5,181 nucleotides of DNA, from NCBI GenBank assembly GCA_025457985.1, contig JALOTI010000182.1, forward strand, positions 1 through 5,181, in the 5' to 3' direction. The position numbers were made by a program, and so were the translations under genes. Origin of the DNA: Leptospira sp. Lineage in GTDB: Bacteria; Spirochaetota; Leptospiria; Leptospirales; Leptospiraceae. Shown one piece after another: positions 1-5,181 of this stretch. Every line of letters starts with the position of its first letter. Within the stretch, counting starts at the first letter, position 1. The notes below the pieces were generated by a model. That model did no database searches and was not told the origin of the DNA. It saw nothing but the letters and a program-made list of their open reading frames with translations.

Positions 1-536
1 TCCTCTCCACCTTTAAACGTAAGGAACACAGGCCCCAAGTTAGCATTCTAAACATCAGAGAGCCTTGTGCGATCTTCCTCCTTTTTCTTAATGGTCAGTT
101 CATGGCGTTTGATCTTGCCTTGCTCGTAGTCTTCCACGGAGGCCATGGCAACGATACCATATTGTTCACGATCGCCCATCTTCTGCATGTAAATGTACAT
201 ACGCTGATCGGTGTCTTCAACTACATAACCTTGATGCATGAAGTACTCCAGGTTAGATCTGCCCTTGGCATAGACGTCACTAGAATAGAGGTCTGTGCCT
301 TCTGGCAAGTCGATTTCAGGCTTGGAGACACGCAAGAAACACATATCATTACCGGAGGCCATAACTTTAGCTTCTTCTGTGTTGAGAACATCGTAAGGTG
401 GGGAGATGATCTTATCTGCATTGGATTGGTTGGCCAGATAGCCTTGGAAACTTCCTGTAATCTCGCGATTGTAACGGTAGATTCCACAAGAAAAGATCCA
501 TTCCAAAAAAAGTATACTTGGTCTAAAATCAGCCAT
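1..536 (-). pseudogene. DUF1015-family protein gene, interrupted by an in-frame stop and cut by the window edge
   Basis: The reading frame runs from ATG at 536-534 to TAG at 50-48 (162 codons). After the TAG the same frame continues NANLGPVFLTFKGGE to the window edge, and this fits the family's conserved stretch after the DRTR motif. Family signatures in order are SPPYDVL (about residues 45-51), FLRVSKPEIDLP (67-78), YIYMQKM (114-120), GIVAMASVEDYE (127-138), and the KRHELT...EEDRTR block (143-158). DUF1015 proteins are usually about 400 aa, so a product ending at codon 162 would lack more than half the protein. The family's biochemical role is not settled to my knowledge. The start is fixed by a TAA directly upstream (539-537), but no good Shine-Dalgarno precedes it. 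Residues 7-29 look like extra sequence between MADFRP and FQGYLANQ, where family members usually run straight on. A nonsense change plus an insertion suggests a decaying gene; a sequencing or assembly error is the main alternative. Confidence 0.8.
450..518 (-). other. Putative 69-bp in-frame insertion in the DUF1015 gene
   Basis: Codons 7-29 of the DUF1015 frame (S7 to S29) do not resemble the family. Removing them joins MADFRP to FQGYLANQSNADKII, a typical DUF1015 start of the form RPF-x-G. On the minus strand the segment begins and ends with AGT, so it can also be read as 66 bp of insert flanked by a 3-bp duplication, leaving RPSFQG. No clear terminal inverted repeat is seen, and no internal tandem repeat explains it. 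The boundary placement is inferred from remembered family consensus, not an alignment. Confidence 0.45.
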
Positions 537-548
537 TTATCTGTCATT

Positions 549-577
549 TTGTCATGTGTATGCCGATTTCCTATGTA
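549..577 (+). promoter_or_regulatory. Weak candidate sigma-70-like promoter for the plus-strand genes
   Basis: TTGTCA at 549-554 matches 5 of 6 bases of the -35 consensus. A 17-bp spacer leads to TATGTA at 572-577, which matches only the first three bases of the -10 consensus. The site lies in the divergent intergenic region upstream of the first gene of the plus-strand cluster, where a promoter is expected, but the -10 element is poor. This is an inference from spacing and consensus only. Confidence 0.2.
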
Positions 578-581
578 TGCC
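557..581. repeat. 8-bp direct repeat in the divergent intergenic region
   Basis: TGTATGCC occurs at 557-564 and again at 574-581, 17 bp start to start. The pentamer TGTCA also occurs three times nearby (542-546, 550-554, 586-590). Repeats of this size between divergently oriented genes can be regulator binding sites, but they are short enough to be chance. Confidence 0.35.
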
Positions 582-600
582 AGAATGTCAGATTTCTTTA

Positions 601-615
601 CTTGCCCGTGGCAAG
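601..615. promoter_or_regulatory. Perfect inverted repeat (6-bp arms, 3-nt loop), possible operator or small hairpin
   Basis: CTTGCC-CGT-GGCAAG is a perfect palindrome with GC-rich inner pairs, ending 29 bp before the ATG of the zinc-ribbon-like gene. On the plus strand it is followed by ATTTTGG, only a weak T tract, and on the minus strand by no T tract, so it is a poor intrinsic terminator. Its place between divergent genes, just upstream of a Shine-Dalgarno, fits an operator or a 5'-leader hairpin better. No regulator is identified. Confidence 0.4.
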
Positions 616-644
616 ATTTTGGACGATTTTGAAGGTAGATTCAT

Positions 645-860
645 ATGGCAGAAACTATTCGTTTGCGGGTTAAATGTCACGCCTGCTCTAATCTAATCGA
701 AGGAACCGCAAAATACGGTTCTGGTCATTATGTGCCGGAAGGTGTTAGTTTTGAATTTGTAGCAGTTGGGAAGGTGGAGGGTGCCCAGGGACGACGCGTG
801 AAAGCAGAAGTTACCTGTGTTTGCCCGAATTGCGGCGTTAAGTGCAAATACAATGTCTGA
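645..860 (+). CDS. Small zinc-ribbon-like hypothetical protein (71 aa)
   Basis: A complete 71-aa frame starts at ATG 645, with GAAGGT at 631-636 as a Shine-Dalgarno 8 bp upstream. The protein has two CxxC knuckles, C11-H-A-C14 and C60-P-N-C63, plus extra cysteines C58 and C67. The roughly 45 residues between them are rich in glycine, valine and charged residues, as expected for beta strands. This is the layout of a four-cysteine zinc ribbon, so zinc binding is a reasonable inference; C58 or C67 could be alternative ligands. There is no signal peptide or membrane segment, so it should be cytoplasmic. I do not recognise a named family. It is the first plus-strand gene and lies 31 bp before the MBOAT gene, so the two may be co-transcribed, but nothing in its sequence links it to acyl transfer. 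Nucleic-acid binding or a protein-protein role are both possible. Confidence 0.75.
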   Translation: MAETIRLRVKCHACSNLIEGTAKYGSGHYVPEGVSFEFVAVGKVEGAQGRRVKAEVTCVCPNCGVKCKYNV

Positions 861-891
861 TTTGATTATCTGCTTATAAATAGGCAAATAT

Positions 892-2379
892 ATGCTTTTT
901 AATTCCCCCTTATTTGCGATCTTTTTGGCAATTGTACTAATTGGTGTCTGGGCATTTCGCATTTATTCGATTAAATATAATCAGTTAAGTGCAGGAATTA
1001 ATCGACTTAAAGGCTTAAAAATAGTCCTATTTTTGATTATCCTCAGTGCAGTTTTCTATGCTGCCTGGAATCCCCTTTACCTTCTCTTGCTCCTTTGGGT
1101 TTCTTTGTTCGATTTTTGGATTGCCAGGGTCATTTATAGATCAGTTAGTTCCACTCGAAAGCGGATCTACCTGGTCATTTCTTTAGGAAATAGCTTGGGG
1201 ATTCTTATTTGGTTTAAATATTCTCTTTTTATTGCTGAAAATATGGCTATAATTGGATTAAATATGGGCAGTTATATGCCTATTTTCCAATCAATCGTCT
1301 TGCCAGTGGGAATTTCCTTCTATACCTTCCAATCGATCTCATACGTGGTTGATGTCTATCGCGGAGAACTTCCGCCAGAGGATAGCTATCCGAACTATCT
1401 CCTTTTTTTGCTTTTTTTCCCACAATTAGTGGCGGGTCCAATAGTGACGGCAAAGTCCTTTTTGCCTCAGATTCGAAGGAGTTTTGCTTTTTCAGACCTA
1501 CCCCTCGCATTTGGTTTTTTTTTGATTCTCTTAGGTCTTTTTAAAAAACTAATCCTCGCGGACCATCTGGCTCTCCCAAGCGATTACGCCTTCCAAAATG
1601 TAAAGCAACTTGATTCGCTTAGCCTATGGATCGGCCTTCTTTCGTATAGTTTTCAGATATACTGCGACTTTTCCGGATATACAGATATTGCCCAAGGTTC
1701 GGCACTTATGTTGGGTTACCAATTACCCGAAAATTTTAGGATGCCCTATCTGTCGAAAGGCTTTTCCGAATTTTGGACACGTTGGCATATCTCCCTTTCA
1801 AGCTGGCTTAGGGATTATCTATATATTCCACTCGGAGGAAACCGTCTGGGTAGATTGTTAACCATTCGCAATTTAGTTTTAGTTATGGTTTTGGGTGGCC
1901 TCTGGCATGGTGCCAGTTGGAATTTTTTTATCTGGGGCTTTTGCCATGGGTTACTCTTAGTTCTAGAGAGATTTTTCCGATCCTCTTCCGTTCGGCCCCC
2001 AATCCCCTTCGAGTATGTTTCTAATGTTTTGATGATTTCATTTACCTTTTTTGCAGTTACAATTTTGTGGATTCCCTTCCGGAGTCCCAATTTTGAGACT
2101 TCCCTGTGGTATCTACAGGGGCTTTTTGTGAAAAATGCTGAATTTTCGCTTCCCTATAGCTACCAAATGAACTTTTTTTATAGTTTTATTTTGATTACCA
2201 TCGGTCATTTTTTTGGGAAAAGAGTATTTAATACGAACGAACAGATGTTAGATCTATTTAAAAAACATGCGTTTTCAAAGGGAAATTTGGGTTTTTTAGG
2301 GTTTTCGTATGCAATTGTTCTAATCTTAATTGTTCTTTACTCGGCAGAAGGATTACCGTTCGTATATTTTGTATTCTAA
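892..2379 (+). CDS. AlgI-like membrane-bound O-acyltransferase (MBOAT family)
   Basis: This 495-aa polytopic membrane protein belongs to the MBOAT family, in the branch containing alginate O-acetyltransferase AlgI. Such proteins move an acyl group, usually acetyl, across the inner membrane so a partner can place it on a glycan. The start MLFNSPLF is typical of AlgI-type N termini and supports ATG 892; only a weak TAGG lies upstream. Visible motifs are FYTFQSISYVVDVYRGE (143-159), LVAGPI (179-184), DFSGYTDIA (259-267), FWTRWHISLSSWLRDYLYIPLGG (294-316, with H299) and LWHGASWNF (337-345). H339 in WHGA matches the invariant catalytic histidine of the family. About ten hydrophobic segments are spread along the chain, for example 6-22, 43-70, 204-223, 327-350, 376-394 and 466-485. 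Length is normal. The gene ends 2 bp before its SGNH partner. The acyl group and acceptor cannot be read from the sequence. A run of nine T (1515-1523) lies in the coding region. Confidence 0.93.
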   Translation: MLFNSPLFAIFLAIVLIGVWAFRIYSIKYNQLSAGINRLKGLKIVLFLIILSAVFYAAWNPLYLLLLLWVSLFDFWIARVIYRSVSSTRKRIYLVISLGNSLGILIWFKYSLFIAENMAIIGLNMGSYMPIFQSIVLPVGISFYTFQSISYVVDVYRGELPPEDSYPNYLLFLLFFPQLVAGPIVTAKSFLPQIRRSFAFSDLPLAFGFFLILLGLFKKLILADHLALPSDYAFQNVKQLDSLSLWIGLLSYSFQIYCDFSGYTDIAQGSALMLGYQLPENFRMPYLSKGFSEFWTRWHISLSSWLRDYLYIPLGGNRLGRLLTIRNLVLVMVLGGLWHGASWNFFIWGFCHGLLLVLERFFRSSSVRPPIPFEYVSNVLMISFTFFAVTILWIPFRSPNFETSLWYLQGLFVKNAEFSLPYSYQMNFFYSFILITIGHFFGKRVFNTNEQMLDLFKKHAFSKGNLGFLGFSYAIVLILIVLYSAEGLPFVYFVF

Positions 2380-2381
2380 CG

Positions 2382-3896
2382 ATGAAAAATGCCATACTGA
2401 TCTTATCCTTTTTTCTTTCCGTTTTCGTTTTTGATTTTTTAGTATTTAGAAAATTTCAGTATGTTTTGCCCAATGAATCTCCCTGGAATACAAACCACTT
2501 TTTTAATTTCTTATATGAATACAAACGGATCCAATCTCTTCCCAAAATAAAAAAAAGGATTATCGTACTCGGAAGTTCCATTGCATATTTTTCTATCCAA
2601 GCAAAGGACTTGGAGTTGGAGTTAAAGAAGACATATAAATTAGATGTGGAAGTATTCTTTTTAGCTTATGCGGGGAATAGTCCGCTCTATGTTTATCTTT
2701 TGTTAGATTGGCTTTTTCCTCTTGAACCAGATTTAGTCATATACCCAATTAATTTTATAGACTACCGTCTACATCGAACCTATGTTCTCTTTCCTGAGGG
2801 GAAAAATGAATCCGTCTCCGAGGATATCCTCATCCAAGATGCTTTGAGTTTTGGAGAGGCACCCCAGTCTCTTTGGGTTTTCCCTTGGGAAACTTGGCGG
2901 GAAGTCGGCGTGAAAATGGATGCAAACACGCAGGCTAGATACCTCTTAAGTGGACTTTTTAGCTTTTACCAGACAAAAGATATTTTCTTCCAAAACCTAA
3001 CGAATCTATACCAACATCGGTTTGGCAGAAACACAAGTTATCATCTCTATATGGGATATCCCATTCCGGAAGGGGTCAGTGGGATGGGTTGGACCGGAAA
3101 ATTTTTTAGTTTTCCTATCACAAAAAAAATACGGCAATCGGGATTTTGGATCGAAGTTACCCCATTTCTTTTGAAGGAAGCGCCAACCAATCTAGTTCTG
3201 AGGCAGGGGAATATAACTCAAACCATTCCGCTAACAAAGTCCGGTTGGATGAAAGTGGAATTGGATCCAAACTTTTCCATGGATTCTTTGGTTCAGGCAG
3301 AACTAGGCAGAACTTGGCTTGCTTATGAGGCATCTGGAGCCTATCTGGACTACCACAGGGACCCCATGGGAGTGCGCCTGGAACAAACCTTTGCATTGGA
3401 TCGACCGCCCGCTGGTGAACAATATATCCGTCGCAGAGTGACGGAAGACAATCGATATAACGGAATGTCGGACGAAGACTACCGTCGTTATTTTCAGTAT
3501 CGACTGCTGGATGGACTTGAATTTCGGCCCGGGATAGGTTACTTGGTTGCTTTGAAGGACGCCAAACTTCGGATAGGAAACGAGAATTTTGTTCCAAAGT
3601 TTCACTTCCGATACCTTCAAAAAATTGCAGATCGATTCCGAGAGAAACAGATTTCCTTTTTACTTATCAACAACCCAGAAAACCCAGTCTCCTTGGAATG
3701 GTACGAACGGTCCAATTGGTACAGAGATCATTTGATTTTTTTAAAGTCGCTTGCGGGAGGAACGGTTCATTTTGTGGACCTTCATTCTGTATTGCCTATG
3801 CAAGGATTTTCGGATTTTCACCATTTCACCTATCCGGGGATGGAGCAAATGAACCCGATTTATGCGAAAGAAATTGGAAATCTCTTTCCCAAATAG
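2382..3896 (+). CDS. Membrane-anchored SGNH/AlgX-like acyltransferase partner with internal beta-domain
   Basis: This 504-aa protein starts 2 bp after the MBOAT stop with no clear Shine-Dalgarno, so translational coupling is likely. Residues 4-22 form one hydrophobic segment, a signal anchor placing the rest outside the cytoplasmic membrane. An SGNH-hydrolase pattern is visible: IIVLGSS at 60-66, with S66 the likely nucleophile; G98-N99 in YAGNSP as a possible block II/III equivalent; and D478-F-H-H481 near the C terminus matching the DxxH block that supplies the catalytic Asp and His. These elements resemble AlgX/AlgJ and DltD-type proteins that take an acyl group from an MBOAT and put it on a polymer. 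It also resembles the DUF1574 proteins I recall from Leptospira, a link from memory only. Between the N- and C-terminal catalytic blocks lies a strand-rich part (about 250-340) with the pattern RTWLAYEASGAYLDYHRDPMG (start 310), similar to carbohydrate-binding modules attached to some bacterial glycosyltransferases. Acyl transfer is likely; plain esterase activity is the alternative. Confidence 0.75.
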   Translation: MKNAILILSFFLSVFVFDFLVFRKFQYVLPNESPWNTNHFFNFLYEYKRIQSLPKIKKRIIVLGSSIAYFSIQAKDLELELKKTYKLDVEVFFLAYAGNSPLYVYLLLDWLFPLEPDLVIYPINFIDYRLHRTYVLFPEGKNESVSEDILIQDALSFGEAPQSLWVFPWETWREVGVKMDANTQARYLLSGLFSFYQTKDIFFQNLTNLYQHRFGRNTSYHLYMGYPIPEGVSGMGWTGKFFSFPITKKIRQSGFWIEVTPFLLKEAPTNLVLRQGNITQTIPLTKSGWMKVELDPNFSMDSLVQAELGRTWLAYEASGAYLDYHRDPMGVRLEQTFALDRPPAGEQYIRRRVTEDNRYNGMSDEDYRRYFQYRLLDGLEFRPGIGYLVALKDAKLRIGNENFVPKFHFRYLQKIADRFREKQISFLLINNPENPVSLEWYERSNWYRDHLIFLKSLAGGTVHFVDLHSVLPMQGFSDFHHFTYPGMEQMNPIYAKEIGNLFPK

Positions 3897-3921
3897 GTAG
3901 ATTTACAATCCTTACATTTGG

Positions 3922-3927
3922 TAAGGA
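3922..3927 (+). promoter_or_regulatory. Shine-Dalgarno that fixes the asd start
   Basis: TAAGGA ends 5 bp before ATG 3933 and is the best ribosome-binding site in the window. It rules against the longer frame beginning at TTG 3918, which would place this site inside the coding sequence and add five residues (VRKF plus the initiator) not expected before the Rossmann beta-strand. Confidence 0.8.
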
Positions 3928-3932
3928 AATTT

Positions 3933-4982
3933 ATGGAAAAAATCAAGGTTGGAGTCTTAGGAGCAACTGGCTCTGTTGGGCAACGTTTCATTCAATTACT
4001 CGAGAATCACCCATTCTTTACGGTTACACATTTAGCGGCTTCGGAGAAAAGTGCCGGTCAGTCCTATTACGAAGTAATGAAGTCTCGTTGGAAAATATCT
4101 GGCGATATTCCGGAATATGCAAAAAAGATTATTATATCACTTCCCAAACCTGAAGAAACAAAAGGTGTCCAATTGGTTTTTAGTGGATTGGACTCGTCTA
4201 TCGCAGGTGAGGTGGAAACTGCTTACGCAGAAAGTGGAGTAATGGTACTTTCCAATTCTAAAAACCATCGAATGGTACCAAACGTACCAATTCTTTCGGC
4301 GGAAGTAAACCCAGAACATTTAGAGGTCTTAAAGCACCAATCTACAAAGGGTAAAATTATAACGAATTCTAATTGTACGATAATGGGTGTAACCATATCC
4401 CTAAAACCTCTTATGGACGCGTTTGGTCTCAAGTCTGTTATGTTGTTTTCTATGCAGGCAATTTCAGGAGCTGGTTACCCAGGAGTTCCAACAATGGATA
4501 TTCTAGGCAACGTTGTGCCCTTTATCAGTGGTGAGGAAGACAAGGCTGAGGTCGAACCGCAAAAATGTTTGGGAATAGTCAAAAACGGGGTGATTGAGTC
4601 TGCAAATTTTAAAATTTCTGCTCATTGCAATCGTGTTCCCGTGTTTGATGGACATACGGTCGCCGTTTCTGTTTCTTTTGAAAAGAAACCAAACAAAGCA
4701 GATATACTTAAGGTTTGGTCGGAGTTTAAGGGTGAGCCTCAAAAATTGGGATTGCCTCTGGCTCCTAATCCAACTATACTCTACCGTGAAGAAAATGATC
4801 GTCCTCAGCCCAGATTGGATTTGGATACAGGTAAAGGAATGACTACTGTTGTCGGTCGATTACGTGAAGATTCCATTTTTGATTGGAAGTGGGTAGTGCT
4901 TTCGCATAACACAATTCGTGGTGCGGCAGGGGCAGCATTACTCAATGCAGAGTTACTTTATAAAAAAGGATATTTTAACTAG
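3933..4982 (+). CDS. asd: Aspartate-semialdehyde dehydrogenase, fungal/archaeal-like clade
   Basis: The enzyme reduces L-4-aspartyl phosphate to L-aspartate 4-semialdehyde with NADPH, the branch-point step to lysine/diaminopimelate, threonine and methionine, in the cytoplasm. At 349 aa it is full length. The N-terminal Rossmann motif is [14 protein letters not shown] (6-19). The catalytic cysteine is C148 in [20 protein letters not shown] (175-184) and GEEDK (200-204) follow, and [14 protein letters not shown] (229-242) holds the substrate-binding R234 and catalytic H241. DRPQPRLD (289-296) and [13 protein letters not shown] (321-333) end the domain. These stretches match yeast Hom2 as I remember it ([39 protein letters not shown]) much better than the E. 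coli-type enzyme. It starts 36 bp after the SGNH gene with its own strong Shine-Dalgarno. A separate promoter in that gap is not evident, so read-through is plausible. Confidence 0.96.
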   Translation: MEKIKVGVLGATGSVGQRFIQLLENHPFFTVTHLAASEKSAGQSYYEVMKSRWKISGDIPEYAKKIIISLPKPEETKGVQLVFSGLDSSIAGEVETAYAESGVMVLSNSKNHRMVPNVPILSAEVNPEHLEVLKHQSTKGKIITNSNCTIMGVTISLKPLMDAFGLKSVMLFSMQAISGAGYPGVPTMDILGNVVPFISGEEDKAEVEPQKCLGIVKNGVIESANFKISAHCNRVPVFDGHTVAVSVSFEKKPNKADILKVWSEFKGEPQKLGLPLAPNPTILYREENDRPQPRLDLDTGKGMTTVVGRLREDSIFDWKWVVLSHNTIRGAAGAALLNAELLYKKGYFN

Positions 4983-4991
4983 GAAAATCCG

Positions 4992-5181
4992 ATGTTGGAT
5001 CCAAATCTCCCCGAACTAAAAGTAATGGATTACTCCGCCTGTCTTCAAAAAGTGCAGGCGATGGATTCCCGTGGAGATTTTTCTTATAAAGGAATTTATA
5101 AAGTACTAATGGTTATCTTCGACTGGACGGATAAATTCCTCCAGAATAAGGTTTTGCCGAATGTAGAACAGATAGAACGAG
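4992..5181 (+). CDS. Unrecognised protein, N-terminal 63 codons (runs off the window)
   Basis: An open frame begins at ATG 4992, 9 bp after the asd stop, and stays open to the window edge. AGGAA at 4981-4985, overlapping the asd stop codon TAG, gives a Shine-Dalgarno 6 bp from the ATG, so this gene is probably co-translated with asd. The visible protein begins [17 protein letters not shown], has a charged stretch with SRGDFSYKG (26-34), then a short hydrophobic patch VLMVIF (38-43) in an otherwise polar, probably helical region. There is no signal peptide. I do not recognise the family from this fragment and assign no function. Confidence 0.75.
   Translation, partial: MLDPNLPELKVMDYSACLQKVQAMDSRGDFSYKGIYKVLMVIFDWTDKFLQNKVLPNVEQIER

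Noticed and set aside
601..622. Palindrome read as a rho-independent terminator
   Set aside because: The stem is only 6 bp and is followed by ATTTTGG rather than a real T tract, and both flanking genes point away from it, so no transcript needs to end there.
102..632. Open plus-strand frame of 176 codons opposite the DUF1015 gene
   Set aside because: The minus strand carries recognisable DUF1015 motifs over the same region, and the plus-strand translation resembles no family and has no ribosome-binding site.
861..891. Separate promoter for the MBOAT gene (TATAAA at 875-880)
   Set aside because: No -35 element lies at a suitable distance and transcription would begin only a few bases before the start codon.
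3157..3620. Overlapping minus-strand frames of 146 and 105 codons inside the SGNH gene
   Set aside because: They lie wholly within a gene with a coherent protein, have no family resemblance, and look like chance frames.
3874..3909. Promoter for asd using TTGGAA (3874-3879) and TACAAT (3904-3909)
   Set aside because: The spacer would be 24 bp, too long for a sigma-70 promoter, and no better -35 is found at 16-18 bp.
3918..3932. Upstream TTG start for asd
   Set aside because: The strong Shine-Dalgarno at 3922-3927 is correctly spaced for ATG 3933 and would lie inside the coding sequence if TTG were used.

Overview
The window is AT-rich bacterial chromosomal DNA. Protein character suggests a spirochaete of the Leptospira group: a membrane O-acyltransferase paired with a large SGNH-type partner, an aspartate-semialdehyde dehydrogenase of the fungal/archaeal-like clade, and weak Shine-Dalgarno sites before several genes. 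The taxonomic call is an inference from remembered family resemblance, not a search result.

Layout. Positions 1-536, minus strand, hold the N-terminal part of a DUF1015-family gene that looks broken. An in-frame TAG at 48-50 interrupts it although family-like sequence continues in the same frame to the window edge, and about 23 extra codons lie near its start. A 108-bp divergent intergenic region (537-644) follows, with short direct repeats and a perfect 6-bp-stem palindrome at 601-615. From 645 to the end all genes are on the plus strand with gaps of 31, 2, 36 and 9 bp, as in an operon: a 71-aa CxxC/CxxC zinc-ribbon-like protein, an AlgI-like MBOAT O-acyltransferase (495 aa), a membrane-anchored SGNH/AlgX-like protein (504 aa), aspartate-semialdehyde dehydrogenase (asd, 349 aa), and the first 63 codons of an unrecognised gene. 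No convincing terminator is visible between these genes.

How the genes work together. The MBOAT and SGNH genes are separated by 2 bp and form the usual two-part arrangement for O-acylating a surface or secreted glycan: the MBOAT passes an acyl group across the membrane and the SGNH protein transfers it to the sugar. The target glycan is not encoded here. asd is a housekeeping gene of the lysine/threonine/methionine and diaminopimelate pathway and seems simply to lie downstream.

I see no mobile element with transposase, CRISPR array, tRNA or rRNA. The points most worth checking are the two lesions in the DUF1015 gene and the apparent beta-sandwich insertion inside the SGNH protein.
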